Assembly (NCBI GenBank): GCA_964410945.1
Contig: CAYPJE010000066.1
Coordinates: 1 to 12,738 of the forward strand
Source: CAYPJE01 sp964410945
Lineage (GTDB): Bacteria; Fidelibacterota; Marinisomatia; Marinisomatales; TCS56
Reading direction: 5' to 3'
Length of the DNA: 12,738 nt
A model generated the notes under the pieces. That model ran no database searches. It saw only the letters and a list, made by a program, of their open reading frames with translations, and was not told the origin of the DNA. How positions within the stretch are numbered: position 1 is the first letter of the stretch; each line of letters opens with the position of its first letter. A program made the translations under genes and the position numbers. Shown in pieces: positions 1 to 9,015 of this stretch.

Positions 1-1023
1 TTAGCAGTGTGCAGTTTATGTATTATTACCAGCTGCGGTAAGAATAATGGGAAAAACGGGGACGAGGCCGCTGAGGAAAAAAACCTGGTTCCGATTGAAG
101 TTTCAACGGTAACGACCGGCGATATTGCAGCCTTCTTCAATGGCACGGCAACCCTGGAGGCTGAAGAAGATGCTCAAGTGGTTGCTAAAGTCAGCGGTGT
201 CGTTAAAGAAATTCTGGTGGAAGAAGGAGATTATGTAAAAGCCGGGGATATTCTGGCTAAGCTGGATGGTGAAATTTTATCGGTGGAGCTGGCCCAGGCC
301 GAGGCAACTATGAACCGCCTGCAGGAAGATTATAACCGTAAGCAAACCCTGTTTGACCGTGATGCCATCAGTGTGGACATATATCAGCAGGCCAAATACG
401 AATACGAATCACAAAAGGCAGCTCGCGATCTGGTAAAGCTCAATCTTGATTATACCTCCATCAAAGCACCAATCGATGGTATTATAACCGAGCGGCACGT
501 GAAAATTGGAAATATGGTTTTAACTAATGCTACCGTATTCAGGATAACTGATTTCGATCCCCTGACGTCGGTTCTATACGTTCCTGAGCGTGAAATTGGA
601 AAACTAAATGTTGGACAGTCAGCCAATGTAATAGTGGATGCACTGTCCGATGAAATATTTACTGGTGCTGTTGACCGCATCAGCCCAATCGTCGATCCCC
701 AGACCGGTACCGTCAAAGTAACAGTAGAAGTTGCTGATCCGGATAAAAAATTGAAAATCGGTATGTTTTGCCGTGTAAGCATAATACATGATACTCATTC
801 AAATACTTTTCTTGTACCGCGGGATGCAATTGTCAAGGAGGATGATCAATCCATGGTATTTGTAGTTCAGGATTCAATTACCCTCAAGCAACCGGTTCAG
901 ACAGGATATGTTAACACAACTCATATCGAAATTCTTGAAGGGTTAGCTGTGGCCGATACAGTTGTCATCACCGGTCAAGGCAGCCTGGAAGACAGTACTT
1001 ATATTGAAATAATTTCCAATTAA
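1..1023 (+). CDS. RND efflux periplasmic adaptor (membrane fusion protein) lipoprotein, 5'-truncated by window
   Basis: This is the adaptor that links an inner-membrane RND pump to an outer-membrane channel. The frame is open to the left edge, and the GTG at 7 is probably internal to the signal peptide, so the true start lies upstream. Numbering from that GTG, a lipobox I-T-S-C ends at Cys10, which would be lipidated and anchor the protein on the periplasmic face of a membrane. A Gly/Asp/Glu/Lys-rich linker follows (11-26). Next come a first lipoyl half (about 52-88, with VSGVVKEILVEEGDYVKAGD), an alpha-helical coiled-coil hairpin (about 90-147), a second lipoyl half (about 148-180, IKAPIDGIITERHVKIGNMV), a beta-barrel (about 185-265) and a membrane-proximal domain to the end. 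This order is typical of HlyD/AcrA-type adaptors. The short hairpin suits a tip-to-tip contact with a TolC-like channel, but no channel gene is visible. The first permease gene starts 17 bp downstream. Confidence 0.93.
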   Translation, partial: LAVCSLCIITSCGKNNGKNGDEAAEEKNLVPIEVSTVTTGDIAAFFNGTATLEAEEDAQVVAKVSGVVKEILVEEGDYVKAGDILAKLDGEILSVELAQAEATMNRLQEDYNRKQTLFDRDAISVDIYQQAKYEYESQKAARDLVKLNLDYTSIKAPIDGIITERHVKIGNMVLTNATVFRITDFDPLTSVLYVPEREIGKLNVGQSANVIVDALSDEIFTGAVDRISPIVDPQTGTVKVTVEVADPDKKLKIGMFCRVSIIHDTHSNTFLVPRDAIVKEDDQSMVFVVQDSITLKQPVQTGYVNTTHIEILEGLAVADTVVITGQGSLEDSTYIEIISN

Positions 1024-1040
1024 CCAGCTGGTAGATTAGC

Positions 1041-4000
1041 ATGAAATTAATCGAGCTTTCGATCCGCCGGCGGGTTACTATTGCCATGTTTACGATTGCC
1101 ATCCTGTTGTTCGGGATGGTCTCCTTCAGCCGGTTGAAGGTCAATCTATTGCCTGACCTTACTTATCCGTCCCTGACAATCCGGACGGCCTACACCGGAG
1201 CCGCACCGGCCGAGGTGGAAAACCTGATCACTAAGCCGGTGGAGGAATCACTGGGAGTGGTAAAAAATGTCCAGCAGGTCCGCTCGATTTCCCGGGCCGG
1301 CCAATCGGATGTTACCTTGGAATTCGCCTGGGGCACCGACATGGACATGGCCAGTATGGACGTGCGGGAAAAACTGGATGCCCTGATGCTGCCCCTGGAT
1401 GTGGAACGTCCGGTAGTGCTGCGCTTCGATCCATCCCTTGATCCGATTATGCGCTTCGGATTGGTCACAAAAAATGGTGATACGACCTCTGCAAATCTCG
1501 GAACGTCAGCATTTAACGAGGAAAAACTGAAATATTTACGCCGCTTTGCTGATGAGGAAATCAAGGAAGAACTGGAATCGGCCCTGGGTGTTGCCGCAAT
1601 CAAGGTCAGTGGTGGTCTGGAAGATGAAATCCAGATCCTGGTGGATCAGGCCCGTCTGGCCCAGCTTAATTATCCGATTGAACGAGTCGCCGGTCTGCTG
1701 GGAGCGGAAAATGTAAATCTCTCAGGGGGACGCCTGTCGGAAGGTACGCAGCAATATCTTGTGCGTACTTTGAATCAATTTCAGACTATCGATGAAATCG
1801 GTGATGTGATTCTCAGCAGTGATGCCAATAAGACGGTCTACCTGCGCGATGTCGCTCAGGTGGTTCACGGTTATAAGGAGCGGGAGGCCATCACCAGGAT
1901 CGATGGGGGTGAAGCGGTTGAGATTGCGATCTACAAAGAAGGTGATGCTAACACTGTAGCGGTAGCCAAAGAAGTGGAACAGCGGTTGGAACGGGTCAGG
2001 GGAATGTTGTCCGATGATCTGGAGCTGGTAAAGATTTATGACCAATCCACCTTCATTTCGCAAGCCGTCAATGAGGTTATTAATGCTGGCATTATCGGTG
2101 GTATTCTGGCGATAATTATCCTGTACCTGTTCCTGCGGAATATATGGGCCACCCTGATTATTTCTATCTCAATCCCCGTATCGGTAATTGCCACTTTCAA
2201 CCTGATGTACGGTTCGGACCTGACCCTGAACATCATGTCCTTGGGGGGAATTGCCCTGGGAATCGGGATGCTGCTGGATAACTCGATCGTTGTTCTGGAA
2301 AACATCAGCCGGCACCGTGAACAGGGTAAGAATATCCTGCAGGCGGCCAATGAGGGTGCCAGCGAGGTCAGCACGGCAGTGATTGCGTCCACATTGACAA
2401 CTGTGGCGGTATTTTTCCCCCTGGTTTTTGTGAAAGGTATTGCCGGACAATTATTCCGTGACCAGGCGCTGACGGTGACTTTTGCCCTGATTATGTCACT
2501 GATGGTGGCGGTCACCCTGATTCCGATGATGGCATCGATTGGTAAAAACGGAAAAGGGAAACCGGAAGCTCCAAAGCTGCCGGATCCAAGAACCAAAGTG
2601 GGCCGGGGTCTGCGGGCTGTCAGGAATTTTCTGTTTACTACGATTCCGGTGTTTATTACGCGCTGGATAGGGAAAGGAATCAAACTTGTTGTCTGGCTGC
2701 TGTCTTTTGTGATCCGGCCGCTTGGTAAATATTTTAACCTTGGTTATCAGGGATTAGCCGGCTATTACCAGAAAGCCTTAAACTGGGCCCTGCTGCACCG
2801 CCTGGCAGTGTTGACTATAGCGATCACACTGTTTATAGTCTCTTTGTTGATGGTGCCATTCATTGGTATGGAACTGATTCCCCAATTGACCCAGGGGGAG
2901 TTCACGGTTGAATTCCGGTTGCCGCCCGGAACACCACTGGAGGAAACGGACGCGATCATTTCCCAGGTCCAGCTGTCAGCGGCTGGCAAACAGAATGTAT
3001 CGACCACCTTTTCAGTAGCTGGTACGGGAAACCGGATGGATGCCAATCCGGAAGAAGGCGGTGAAAACTGGGGCGAAATGGTCGTCAGTCTCGACAACGG
3101 TACCAAACGCCGTACCGAAGAATTCCTGATGACCGATATCAGGGGTGAACTGGAACAGATCCCTGCCTTGCAGTACAAGTTTGCCCGTCCGACCATGTTC
3201 TCTTTTCGGACGCTGGTGGAGGTGGAAGTGGCCGGTTATGACCTGAAAAAATTGAAGCAGGTGAGCGGTGATATAGCCAGCCGCATGAAAGATACGGGCC
3301 GCTTTGCCGATGTGAAGTCCACCATGGAAAGTGGCCACCCGGAAATTCAGATTGTTTTTGACCGGGAAAGAGCGGCTTCCCTGGGTATTCCGGTTTATGA
3401 AATTGCCAACCGGGTGGTGAACAAAGTCCGCGGTGAGGTAGCCACCCATTATTCCTGGCGCGACCGTAAAATCGATGTGCTGGTCCGGGCCCGGGAAGAA
3501 GACCGCAATTCGGTGGAATTGATCAGAAATCTGATCATTAATCCCGATGATGAGCGGCCGGTTGTCCTGGCGGCTGTGGCTGATGTGATTGTTGAGACCG
3601 GTCCCGGTGAGATTCGGCGTGTGGGGCAGGAGCGGGTAGCCCAGGTTACGGCTAATCTCAACTACGGTGACCTTGGTACGGCAGCGGAAGAATTGGATCA
3701 AATTATTTCACAGGTAACGGTACCGTCGGAATTGGGGGTACGGGTAGCCGGCCAGAATGAAGAAATGAATGTGGCCTTTGAATCACTGCGTTTTGCCCTG
3801 CTGCTGGCGATCTTCCTGGTTTATCTGGTAATGGCCTCGCAGTTTGAATCATTACTGCATCCCTTTGTCATTTTATTTACCATTCCGCTGGCACTGATCG
3901 GTGCTATCTGGGCCCTGCTGATCACGGGATCGTCCATCAGCGTGGTGGTGTTTATCGGATTGATCCTCCTGGCGGGAATTGTGGTCAATAACGCTATTGT

Positions 4001-4295
4001 GCTCATTGATCTGATCAACCAGCTGCGGCGACGGGGAATCCATCGCAGGGAGGCAATCCTGGAAGCAGGGAAATCCCGCTTGCGGCCGATTGTAATGACT
4101 ACCCTGACCACCGCACTGGGATTATTACCCCTGGCCCTGGGATTCGGCGAAGGTGCCGAACTGCGGTCGCCAATGGCAATCACGGTGATCGGAGGATTGC
4201 TGGTTTCCACCTTTCTGACTTTATTTGTAATTCCGGTAATGTATTCGCTGCTGGACCGCCAGGCTGATATTGAGCCAAAAGGAACTTCGATTTGA
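1041..4295 (+). CDS. RND-family efflux permease, first subunit
   Basis: Inner-membrane, proton-driven RND transporter of the AcrB/MdtB type, 1084 residues, within or slightly above the usual 1000-1070. It has the two-fold layout: TM1 near the N-terminus (about 12-30), a large periplasmic loop (about 31-340), TM2-6 (about 343-500), a second half starting with TM7 at about 588, a second periplasmic loop, and TM8-12 to the end. The TM4 proton-relay region reads GMLLDNSIVVLEN, so Asp413 is kept while the second Asp of AcrB is Asn414. TM10 reads GIVVNNAIVLID, with Asn983 where AcrB has its relay Lys. Both changes occur in many AcrB relatives, so the protein need not be dead. The cytoplasmic stretch between TM6 and TM7 (about 500-585) is long and carries an additional hydrophobic segment. 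The ATG at 1041 has only a weak ribosome site and probably relies on coupling to the adaptor gene. Substrate cannot be told from sequence. Confidence 0.95.
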   Translation: MKLIELSIRRRVTIAMFTIAILLFGMVSFSRLKVNLLPDLTYPSLTIRTAYTGAAPAEVENLITKPVEESLGVVKNVQQVRSISRAGQSDVTLEFAWGTDMDMASMDVREKLDALMLPLDVERPVVLRFDPSLDPIMRFGLVTKNGDTTSANLGTSAFNEEKLKYLRRFADEEIKEELESALGVAAIKVSGGLEDEIQILVDQARLAQLNYPIERVAGLLGAENVNLSGGRLSEGTQQYLVRTLNQFQTIDEIGDVILSSDANKTVYLRDVAQVVHGYKEREAITRIDGGEAVEIAIYKEGDANTVAVAKEVEQRLERVRGMLSDDLELVKIYDQSTFISQAVNEVINAGIIGGILAIIILYLFLRNIWATLIISISIPVSVIATFNLMYGSDLTLNIMSLGGIALGIGMLLDNSIVVLENISRHREQGKNILQAANEGASEVSTAVIASTLTTVAVFFPLVFVKGIAGQLFRDQALTVTFALIMSLMVAVTLIPMMASIGKNGKGKPEAPKLPDPRTKVGRGLRAVRNFLFTTIPVFITRWIGKGIKLVVWLLSFVIRPLGKYFNLGYQGLAGYYQKALNWALLHRLAVLTIAITLFIVSLLMVPFIGMELIPQLTQGEFTVEFRLPPGTPLEETDAIISQVQLSAAGKQNVSTTFSVAGTGNRMDANPEEGGENWGEMVVSLDNGTKRRTEEFLMTDIRGELEQIPALQYKFARPTMFSFRTLVEVEVAGYDLKKLKQVSGDIASRMKDTGRFADVKSTMESGHPEIQIVFDRERAASLGIPVYEIANRVVNKVRGEVATHYSWRDRKIDVLVRAREEDRNSVELIRNLIINPDDERPVVLAAVADVIVETGPGEIRRVGQERVAQVTANLNYGDLGTAAEELDQIISQVTVPSELGVRVAGQNEEMNVAFESLRFALLLAIFLVYLVMASQFESLLHPFVILFTIPLALIGAIWALLITGSSISVVVFIGLILLAGIVVNNAIVLIDLINQLRRRGIHRREAILEAGKSRLRPIVMTTLTTALGLLPLALGFGEGAELRSPMAITVIGGLLVSTFLTLFVIPVMYSLLDRQADIEPKGTSI
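4277..4294 (+). promoter_or_regulatory. Ribosome binding site deciding a TTG start
   Basis: An AAAAGGA run at about 4278-4284, inside the end of the first permease gene, lies 7 bp before TTG 4292-4294. No ATG or GTG near this point gives a better N-terminus: MNLTDFSLRRPITVIM lines up with the usual RND start, with TM1 right after it. The TTG overlaps the TGA stop of the upstream gene (TTGA), so re-initiation by the same ribosomes is likely. Confidence 0.6.
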
Positions 4296-7200
4296 ATCTG
4301 ACTGATTTTTCCCTGCGCCGGCCGATCACGGTAATAATGATCTTCACCTGTTTGGTGGTAATCGGATCGATTGCTACCCGTTTGATCCCGATCGAATTCT
4401 TCCCGGAGATCCAGGGATCGCAGATCTGGATTGATATACCCTATCCCGGATCGACACCGGAGGAGGTTGAACGTCAGATCACCAGACCAGCCGAAGAGGT
4501 GCTGGGTACTATTTCGGGAATGAAGCGGATGATGTCAAATTCCTGGGAAGGGGGAGCCTGGATTCAACTGGAATTCAAGTGGGGTGCCAATACTTCTATC
4601 AAAGCCCTGGAAGCACAGGAGAAGATGAACAGCATCCGCCACCTGCTGCCCGACGACTTGGAACGTTTCTTCGTGCGTAACTGGTCCTCTACCGATTGGG
4701 CTATCCTTAACCTGCGCATATCAAGTGACCGTGACCTGTCCAATGCCTATGATATGCTGAATCGGAATCTTAAACGACCCCTGGAAAGAATCGAGGGTAT
4801 CTCACGGGTCGAGCTATACGGGATCGAGCGCAAGGAGGTGCGCATCGAACTGCTGGCTGACCGGATCAAGGCCCACAATGTCAGTTTGAATCAATTATCT
4901 GATGTTTTAAGCCGTTCCAATTTCTCGGTTACCGCCGGCCTGATTACTGATGGCGATAAAAGATATGTAGTTAGACCTTTGGGGGAATTTCAGTCCGTAG
5001 AGGATATTGAGAACCTGGTGATCGGCGCCCATAACCTGAGACTGAATGATATTGCCAATATTACTTATGAGCAGCCCTACCTGAATTACGGCCGTCACCT
5101 GGACATGAGCTATGCGATTGGGCTGGATGTCTATAAGGAAGCTGGTGCCAATACGGTGGAAGTCGTTGACCTGGTGATGGAAGAGATCGATGAAATCAGC
5201 CAGCTTCCTGAGATGACCGGTATATCGATTTTTTTCATGGATAACCAGGCCGAGGGTATCGTTTCATCACTGGAAGAATTATTAAAGTCCGGGCTGCTGG
5301 GAGCCTTCTTCGCCGTAGCCCTGCTGTTTTATTTTCTACGCAAATTCCAGACCACCATGATGGTAGTGCTGGCCGTGCCATTCTCATTGCTGGTGACGGT
5401 CGCCATGCTGTATTTCTTCAACCTGTCATTGAATATTTTATCGATGATGGGGTTAATGCTGTCGGTGGGGATGCTGGTCGATAATGGAGTCGTAGTAACC
5501 GAAAGTATTTACCGACACCGCCAGAATGACAAGACCGAAAAAGGCGTTGCCGTCCGCAAAGGTGTACAGGAAGTGGCCCTGGCGATTACGGCAGGAACCT
5601 TGACCACAGCAATCGTTTTCCTGCCCAATATTGTCAATGAGCAGGGTGAGGTCGCCATGTACCTGAAGCATGTCGGCCTGACAATTATTTTCGCTCTGCT
5701 GGCATCCCTGATCATTGCCCAGACCATAATTCCGCTGATTGCCCGGCATGTGCAATTGCGCCTGGCTAATCCCAAGACTACTTCGGTTGACAAAATTACC
5801 GATAAATATCACCGCTTGTTGAAATGGATGCTGGGCCACCATAAATCCAGTATGTTTATTGTCCTGCTGGTTTTGGTTTCGTGGGCTATCCCGTTGAAAT
5901 TTGTAGACAAGGACATGTTCCCGCCCCAGGAGGATCGCAAAATCAGGTTGCGCTATCATATCAACGGTAATTATACCCTGGAGAAAGTGGAAGGGGTAGT
6001 CGATGTAGTCGAGAAATATTTGTTTGACAACCAGGATGATTTTGAGATCAAATCGGTCTATACATATTACCAGCCGGGATACGCCCAGTCGACGATTATT
6101 CTGAAAGACAAGGATGAATCCAAAAAATCGCTGGAACAGGTCAAGGAAGAGATTGAGGAGAACCTGCCGAAGCTTGCTATTGCCAATCCCAGTTTTGAGC
6201 GCCATCGCCGCACTGGGGGGAGCGAAGGTATCCGTGTTCAATTGATTGGAAAATCAAGTGACCGATTAGTGGAACTTTCACATGATGTGGCCTGGGCCCT
6301 GGAGCAGATACCAGGGATCAAGGATGCCCGTTCCCAGGCCGAAGTTGGTGATGAGGAAGTCCATGTGGTAATCGATCGTGACCGGGCCCGGCAGAATGGA
6401 CTGTCAGCTCGGGAAATCGCCCAGACAGTAGCAATTTCCATGCGCGGACAGAACCTGCGGCGCATGCGGGGCGAGGATGGTGAAGTCGAAGTTCATTTGA
6501 TGATGCAGAAGGAAGATGAAAGAACGATGGACAATCTCCGGGATTTGCCCCTGTTTACCGCCGATGGCAAAGTGATCAAATTGGCTTCGCTGGCCGAATT
6601 CCGGATCCGGCAGGGACCGGGGAATATTTTCCGGGAGAACCGGACGACGATCATGGGTGTTTCCATGAGTCTGGACGGGATTACAGTTGATGAGGCCCGG
6701 ACAAAGATCACGGAAGCATTAAACCGTTACAAATTCCCGACCGGGTATTCCTATAGTTTCGGCCAATCGTTCAGTTATGAAGACGAAGCCAGCCAGATGA
6801 TGATGACCAATACCCTGCTGGCTCTGGCCCTGATCTATTTTGTGATGGCGGCCCTGTTTGAATCGCTGGTATTTCCGGCTGCGATCTGGTCGTCGATCCT
6901 GTTTGCTATTGTCGGGGTTTTCTGGTTCTTCCTGATCACTGGTACCAATTTCGGATTAATGGCCTGGACCGGCGTGTTGATCCTGATCGGTGTGGTGGTC
7001 AATAACGGTATTGTGTTGATCGATTATGTTACCCAACTGCGGGATAAAGGTGTATCACGCAGGGAAGCTATCCTGCAGGCTGGTCAATACCGACTCCGTC
7101 CGATCCTGATGACCGCCGGAACGACAATCCTGGGATTGATACCGCTCTGCTTTGGAAGTACCCTGATCGGTGGTGACGGACCGCCCTACTACCCGATGGC

Positions 7201-7327
7201 GCGGGCTATCGTAGGCGGGCTGGCTTTCTCAACGGTTGTAACGTTGATCATTCTGCCTACAATCTATGTTTCCCTTGACGATCTGCGGAACTGGTCCCGG
7301 CGGATAATTCACCAGGCTAAAGGCTAG
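4292..7327 (+). CDS. RND-family efflux permease, second subunit
   Basis: Second RND permease, 1011 residues, paralogous to the one before it but clearly different. It shows the same duplicated fold: TM1 about 12-30, first periplasmic loop to about 330, TM2-6 about 333-490, TM7 about 518-535, second periplasmic loop, and TM8-12 to the end. TM4 reads GMLVDNGVVVTES (Asp397, Asn398) and TM10 reads GVVVNNGIVLID (Asn904, Asn905), so both permeases share the same Asp-Asn / Asn-Asn relay pattern. It lacks the extended TM6-TM7 linker of the first subunit. Translation starts on TTG, overlapping the preceding TGA by 4 bp. An AAAAGGA motif just upstream supports this start and implies translational coupling. 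The likely product is one half of a heteromeric trimer with the first permease, as in MdtBC, served by the single adaptor. Two independent homotrimers remain possible. Its stop codon shares a CTAG with the stop of the opposing gene. Confidence 0.94.
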   Translation: MNLTDFSLRRPITVIMIFTCLVVIGSIATRLIPIEFFPEIQGSQIWIDIPYPGSTPEEVERQITRPAEEVLGTISGMKRMMSNSWEGGAWIQLEFKWGANTSIKALEAQEKMNSIRHLLPDDLERFFVRNWSSTDWAILNLRISSDRDLSNAYDMLNRNLKRPLERIEGISRVELYGIERKEVRIELLADRIKAHNVSLNQLSDVLSRSNFSVTAGLITDGDKRYVVRPLGEFQSVEDIENLVIGAHNLRLNDIANITYEQPYLNYGRHLDMSYAIGLDVYKEAGANTVEVVDLVMEEIDEISQLPEMTGISIFFMDNQAEGIVSSLEELLKSGLLGAFFAVALLFYFLRKFQTTMMVVLAVPFSLLVTVAMLYFFNLSLNILSMMGLMLSVGMLVDNGVVVTESIYRHRQNDKTEKGVAVRKGVQEVALAITAGTLTTAIVFLPNIVNEQGEVAMYLKHVGLTIIFALLASLIIAQTIIPLIARHVQLRLANPKTTSVDKITDKYHRLLKWMLGHHKSSMFIVLLVLVSWAIPLKFVDKDMFPPQEDRKIRLRYHINGNYTLEKVEGVVDVVEKYLFDNQDDFEIKSVYTYYQPGYAQSTIILKDKDESKKSLEQVKEEIEENLPKLAIANPSFERHRRTGGSEGIRVQLIGKSSDRLVELSHDVAWALEQIPGIKDARSQAEVGDEEVHVVIDRDRARQNGLSAREIAQTVAISMRGQNLRRMRGEDGEVEVHLMMQKEDERTMDNLRDLPLFTADGKVIKLASLAEFRIRQGPGNIFRENRTTIMGVSMSLDGITVDEARTKITEALNRYKFPTGYSYSFGQSFSYEDEASQMMMTNTLLALALIYFVMAALFESLVFPAAIWSSILFAIVGVFWFFLITGTNFGLMAWTGVLILIGVVVNNGIVLIDYVTQLRDKGVSRREAILQAGQYRLRPILMTAGTTILGLIPLCFGSTLIGGDGPPYYPMARAIVGGLAFSTVVTLIILPTIYVSLDDLRNWSRRIIHQAKG

Positions 7328-8214
7328 CCGGCAGCCAATATTTTTCGCAATCCCACCCCGGAGTACTGCAGTCGGAATCCCTGTCGCTCATATAGTGCGC
7401 GGGCGCCGGTGAGGTTATCGAAAACCGATAATGTAATCAGATTTGTCTCCGGTTTATTATAGATCCACTCAACTCCGGTGGAGAGGAGGGCTGAGCCGTA
7501 ACCTTTTCCCTGCACTGAAGGATCAACACCAAGAAAATCCACTTCTCCGCAGGTATTGTCTTCGGAGCGATTAACGACAACGTAGCCTGCAACCTGGTCA
7601 GTTTCACCGATAGTAAATATTCGATGGCTGGTTCCATTCATTTCCAGTACCCGTTTGGCACTGTAATAGGCGTTGGGGAATTGAGCCTGATACAGTTTAG
7701 TAAATGCTTTTGATTGCTCACTGACAAAAGTTTTGCACAAGCCGTTATCGGCGACCGTTTCAAAGTCAGTTCGTGCAAGTTGGTAGAGGTGGGTGAAATT
7801 CTCTCTTTCATCAAACCCCAGATTTGAATAGAAATCCCTCAGGAATTTGTTTTTAATATTTGGAAAGGCATCCAGGATTCTGATTTTCGGAGGTAGTTTT
7901 TTAATCAGGATTGAATACAGTTGATTTGCTGAGCCGGCATCTTTTTGACTGCCGAGTAACGGCCCATGGAGCCAGCCCCGGCCTAATTCCTCATCAAATT
8001 CGCAACCGCAGGCAGCAATTATTTTACTATCCAGGTAAGCAGCCTGATAAAGAAGCTCACCATCGGAATGGTATTTTTGAAAATCAGATAATAATGCTTC
8101 CGGTTTATCGTTGGCCCAGGCATGGAGGCACTGGTATTCCGGAGTTTGACATTGATTATAAATATACTGTACCAGCTCAGGAAATCTTTCCTTTGGCACG
8201 GATTTGATCGTCAT
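7324..8214 (-). CDS. Tandem-GNAT N-acetyltransferase
   Basis: A 296-residue cytoplasmic acetyl-CoA-dependent N-acetyltransferase with two GNAT folds. The C-terminal domain (about 160-296) is the active-looking one. It has motif A, LGVDPSVQGKGYGSALL (228-244), where the Q-G-K-G-Y-G loop grips the CoA pyrophosphate. It also has Asn267 and a typical ALYERQGF motif (273-280), whose Tyr275 is at the usual general-acid position. The N-terminal half (about 1-150) keeps only echoes of the fold, such as RDFYSNLGF (126-134), and has no intact CoA loop. This layout recalls MshD-like and other double GNAT enzymes, but nothing fixes the substrate. It is the last gene of the leftward operon, 12 bp after the HEAT gene. 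There is no Shine-Dalgarno motif before its ATG. Its TAG stop interlocks with the stop of the opposing RND gene, leaving no room for a terminator between them. Confidence 0.85.
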   Translation of the reverse strand: MTIKSVPKERFPELVQYIYNQCQTPEYQCLHAWANDKPEALLSDFQKYHSDGELLYQAAYLDSKIIAACGCEFDEELGRGWLHGPLLGSQKDAGSANQLYSILIKKLPPKIRILDAFPNIKNKFLRDFYSNLGFDERENFTHLYQLARTDFETVADNGLCKTFVSEQSKAFTKLYQAQFPNAYYSAKRVLEMNGTSHRIFTIGETDQVAGYVVVNRSEDNTCGEVDFLGVDPSVQGKGYGSALLSTGVEWIYNKPETNLITLSVFDNLTGARALYERQGFRLQYSGVGLRKILAAG

Positions 8215-8215
8215 G

Positions 8216-8235
8216 GGATTAACGGATTAACGGAT
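8216..8235. repeat. Short tandem repeat across the HEAT/GNAT gene junction
   Basis: GGATTAAC occurs twice in tandem (8216-8223 and 8224-8231), followed by a partial third unit, GGAT. The second unit contains the TAA stop of the HEAT gene when read on the minus strand. It fills most of the short gap before the acetyltransferase start, where a ribosome site would normally sit. It could be simple slippage. Confidence 0.6.
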
Positions 8236-9015
8236 GTGTTTCAGGACTTCCTGGGCTTCGCGGCGTACCAGGTAGGCAGGATCCCAGGAAAGGTCGTCAT
8301 CCAGACCAAGAATGGCTTTTATCTCGGTTGCCAAGCGGTTTTTCTGCTGTGCGGATGTAAATCCAAAGCGCATCATTTTCCCCAGTCCCCGGACGGCCTT
8401 AGCACGAATCACATCGTTGGGGTGTGTAATTTTATTCACCAGCAGGGAAAACATCTCATCACGGGTGGCCGGTTTAACATCTTCGGGATTAATGCATTCG
8501 CAGATTTTCCCCAAGGCCCGTACGGCAGTGTCCTCCAGTTTACGGGTCGGACTTTTGATGGCGTTTATAACCAGCGGCAGAGCGGCAACAATTCGGGGTG
8601 ACTTGATTTTACCGAAAGCATACAGTATAAATGACCGGCTGGTGGGATCGGTATTTTCATCATAGTATTTCAATAAATCATCAATGACTTTCTCGTCCAT
8701 CAGACCGCAGGTCTGGGCAAACAGCAATTCGGCCCGGATATCCACATCTTCCAGACGTTTCAGAATCAACGGTATTGCCGGTGATCCGATGGAGGCTACA
8801 ACCTGCTGGATGGAATCAAGTGCTTCCCTCAGCTCCGGTTTGTCGAATGTATCGATATAATACAGGCTGGTCAACGCATCGAAAATCAGGGTGATCCGTT
8901 CATCTTCCGGACCGGTGGCCAGTTCCTGTTGGATGGATGCAATCCCGGTAAGTATTTCCTGCGGGTCTGCGGAGGAAAGTTGTTTATAATCATCTGACAT
9001 GATGGATTCTCTCAT
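8227..9015 (-). CDS. HEAT-repeat domain protein
   Basis: A 262-residue protein made almost wholly of paired amphipathic helices. Recognisable HEAT-like units include the stretches with SIGSPAIPLILKRLEDVDIR, LPLVINAIKSPTRKLEDTAV followed by RALGKI, and LVNKITHPNDVIRAKAVRGL followed by GKM. The typical motif is Ala/Val-Arg-x-x-Ala-x-x-x-Leu-Gly-x-Ile/Met. The C-terminus (DPAYLVRREAQEVLKHIR) is another such helix. No signal peptide, membrane span or catalytic motif is visible, so it is probably a cytoplasmic binding scaffold whose partner is unknown. The ATG at 9015 overlaps the phosphorylase stop codon (ATGA), which implies coupled translation. A second in-frame ATG five codons later (9000) is an alternative start giving MSDDYKQL. 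Its place between a nucleoside phosphorylase and an acetyltransferase does not suggest a clear role. Confidence 0.85.
   Translation of the reverse strand: MRESIMSDDYKQLSSADPQEILTGIASIQQELATGPEDERITLIFDALTSLYYIDTFDKPELREALDSIQQVVASIGSPAIPLILKRLEDVDIRAELLFAQTCGLMDEKVIDDLLKYYDENTDPTSRSFILYAFGKIKSPRIVAALPLVINAIKSPTRKLEDTAVRALGKICECINPEDVKPATRDEMFSLLVNKITHPNDVIRAKAVRGLGKMMRFGFTSAQQKNRLATEIKAILGLDDDLSWDPAYLVRREAQEVLKHIR

Noticed and set aside
7..9. GTG at 7 as the true start of the adaptor
   Set aside because: It leaves only nine residues before the lipobox Cys, too short for a signal peptide, and the frame is open to the window edge.
3012..3701. A 229-codon minus-strand frame inside the first RND permease gene, and a 262-codon one at 5453-6241 inside the second
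   Set aside because: Both are shadows of strongly conserved RND coding sequence on the other strand. They show no recognisable domain and no start signals.
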